A DNA stretch of 64,000 nt, taken from contig NZ_QVMJ01000007.1 of the NCBI RefSeq assembly GCF_010500955.1, positions 248,001-312,000 on the forward strand. The letters run 5' to 3'. Origin of the DNA: Bacteroides sp. 519. GTDB lineage: Bacteria; Bacteroidota; Bacteroidia; Bacteroidales; Bacteroidaceae. Below the pieces are notes generated by a model. That model saw only the letters and a program-made list of their open reading frames with translations, was not told the origin of the DNA and did not search any database. Below are positions 62,783 to 64,000 of this stretch, in pieces (position 1 is the stretch's first letter; each line of letters starts with the position of its first letter). A program made the position numbers and the translations under genes.

Positions 62783-62888
62783 AGACACGGATTGCGCGGA
62801 TTACACGGATTTAAATACACGGATTTATTTTTTAAAACCGGTATTTAATCCGTGTTTAAAATCCGTGTAATCTGCGTCATCCGTGTCT
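62783..62888. repeat. ACACGGATT foldback upstream of the mfa1-like gene
   Basis: Words such as AGACACGGAT, GCGCGGATTACACGGATTT and ATACACGGATT on the left pair with AATCCGTGT, AAAATCCGTGTAATC and ATCCGTGTCT on the right. It fills the gap between the partial gene's stop (62899) and the mfa1-like start, in the leader of the major subunit if the genes are co-transcribed. Confidence 0.88.
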
Positions 62889-62898
62889 AAAATTTTAT

Positions 62899-64000
62899 TC
62901 ATAATTTATCTAAGTGTTCACGTAAATTATAATCCCGGATCATCTTACTTATCTCCGGATCGCGTTCCGCACGGTTTATCTTGCCTGGATCCAGGCGACA
63001 AGCTTCCATTAAGTGATCAACTGCGGCCTGCATTTCCTTCAATCGGCTACACAAGATAGCGGCCAGGTAGTGTGTATTTGCTGTTTGCGGCAGGGTGGCA
63101 AGCATATTGTAAGCCCGCCCGTTATAACCCAAACAGGTTAGTGTTACAGCAGTATTGTAATCATCATAGTCACTCAGTATATTCAGGGCACGCTGATATT
63201 CGCGATTCCTCAACAGTTTCAGGGCGTGCATGTATTCAGTACGCTGATCGGTAGTGAATTCCGGGTTACCCAGCAAGCTACCGTCGGCCAACTCGTCCAT
63301 CGAAGATATTACGTAGCTCAGTGTATCTACATACTGTATTTTATAATAACTGCGGTCTACTGCGGTGATGTTACCTCCAAGGGTTAGTTTCAGGTTTTTC
63401 ATACCTGCTGTTACCGGGTAGGTACGTGTGTAACGGTAGCTGTAATTTTTACCAGGAATAATTGTTGTACTAAAATGAGCATCCGGTCGATAAGGCGCGG
63501 GAACCATGTACTTAAATACTTCTTGCTGACGCGAACCTCTTGCTTCGTTGGCGGCTATTTTATCGTGCAACAGATACTCATTTGCCAATGCAATAGAGTC
63601 TTTGTCGCGTGGTAGCAATGGACTCAGATCTTCGGGAGTGATATTTTTAAAATAGAATTCACGATATTGTATAGGAACAGCATCCAGTGTTATCTGGCGT
63701 TTAACAGGTGACGATTCGATAATTTTCTTGCGCTCTGAGCGATATTTACGACCCAATTCGGTGGTATCGGCCCGCATAGCTATCCGCCGGTTAAATAGTG
63801 CCCGGTATTTTTGTTCATGTTTTATTAACTTCTTCCGTAATTCTTCACCATGTTTTACATTATATGTATCGTATTTGGCTTGTTGGGTGTTGCGCCAATC
63901 GCGATATTCCTGCATCAGCGACCATTTGTTGTAATAAGAACCGAGTTCTGTTTGTCGGCGACGGCCCAGTTCGCGGTTCACTCCATGCCGATCTACAAAT
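62899..64000 (-). CDS. fimbrial-locus periplasmic protein, N-terminus outside the window
   Basis: The frame stays open through the window's edge; a GTG at 63981 is preceded in frame by FVDRHGV, so the true start lies beyond. The visible 360 or so residues contain NRELGRRRQTEL, like the end of an OmpA-type domain. A charged coiled region (QEYRDWRNTQQAKYDTYNVKHGEELRKKL) follows, with a YSYRYTRTYPVTAGMKN segment and a TPR-like C-terminus (ALKLLRNREYQRALNILSDYDDYNTAV and HLMEACRLDPGKI). DUF3868-type proteins near fimbrial genes look similar, but I am not certain. It probably helps to assemble or anchor the fimbriae. Confidence 0.7.
   Translation of the reverse strand, partial: FVDRHGVNRELGRRRQTELGSYYNKWSLMQEYRDWRNTQQAKYDTYNVKHGEELRKKLIKHEQKYRALFNRRIAMRADTTELGRKYRSERKKIIESSPVKRQITLDAVPIQYREFYFKNITPEDLSPLLPRDKDSIALANEYLLHDKIAANEARGSRQQEVFKYMVPAPYRPDAHFSTTIIPGKNYSYRYTRTYPVTAGMKNLKLTLGGNITAVDRSYYKIQYVDTLSYVISSMDELADGSLLGNPEFTTDQRTEYMHALKLLRNREYQRALNILSDYDDYNTAVTLTCLGYNGRAYNMLATLPQTANTHYLAAILCSRLKEMQAAVDHLMEACRLDPGKINRAERDPEISKMIRDYNLREHLDKL

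Noticed and set aside
1..64000. Retron or diversity-generating retroelement as the source of the hairpins
   Set aside because: No reverse transcriptase motif was seen in any reading frame of the window; a source elsewhere in the genome cannot be excluded.

Overview
The window reads as chromosome from a Bacteroidota of the order Bacteroidales, at roughly 40% GC by eye. The evidence is two SusC/SusD pairs, two one-protein hybrid two-component systems, an ECF sigma/FecR switch, Mfa1/FimB-type lipoprotein fimbrillins, a DUF4837 lipoprotein, and promoters of the TTG-19-TAnnTTTG type. A gut or Dysgonomonas/Paludibacter-like lineage is plausible, but the genus is a guess. No rRNA, tRNA, cas genes, prophage or reverse transcriptase was seen.

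Layout. 1-2.3 kb: end of an aldose 1-epimerase and a GH2 enzyme. 2.4-6 kb: a GH73-LysM autolysin, cytidine deaminase and an ABC-F ATPase. 6-14 kb: SusD, STN-type SusC and FecR diverge from an ECF sigma factor that is followed by a PHP-domain gene. 14.5-17.5 kb: a polyferredoxin membrane protein and a Tat-exported aldo/keto reductase. 17.5-25.2 kb: a sulfatase-SusD-SusC operon and a HigBA module. 25.3-39.9 kb: two hybrid sensors around an integrase remnant and repeats, then an arabinan-type set (GH43, GH51, GH43). 39.9-52.9 kb: mostly housekeeping genes (rpsP, S41 protease, pdxA, DUF4837, rlmN, aroC, M20 peptidase, RRM protein, manA), with an orphan gene pair and an RNA ligase / HD-kinase RNA-repair pair. 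53.7-64 kb: a fimbrial operon on the minus strand.

The most unusual feature is non-coding. Many intergenic gaps hold a large inverted repeat whose arms are built from short degenerate words. The arms differ from locus to locus, but several share an apex core, GATGCCGCATGG or its reverse complement. Two adjacent hairpins at 11.05-11.11 kb share a different apex (GTCGCCAAAC). Several of these foldbacks run into the neighbouring gene, so that its last codons and stop lie in a repeat arm (cdd, ABC-F, PHP gene, S41 protease, rlmN, aroC, an orphan gene). A second class has terminal inverted repeats around AACCTGCATTATTC. A third is a composite array of 22-bp and 23-bp units present twice in opposite orientation (30.3 and 53.1 kb). 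A fourth is an array of promoter-like TACTTTTG boxes in the sigma/FecR control region.

Functionally, the window combines glycan capture and breakdown (SusCD, GH2, GH43, GH51, sulfatase) under periplasm-sensing regulators with surface fimbriae. All functional calls come from reading motifs and protein sequences by eye; no database search was run.
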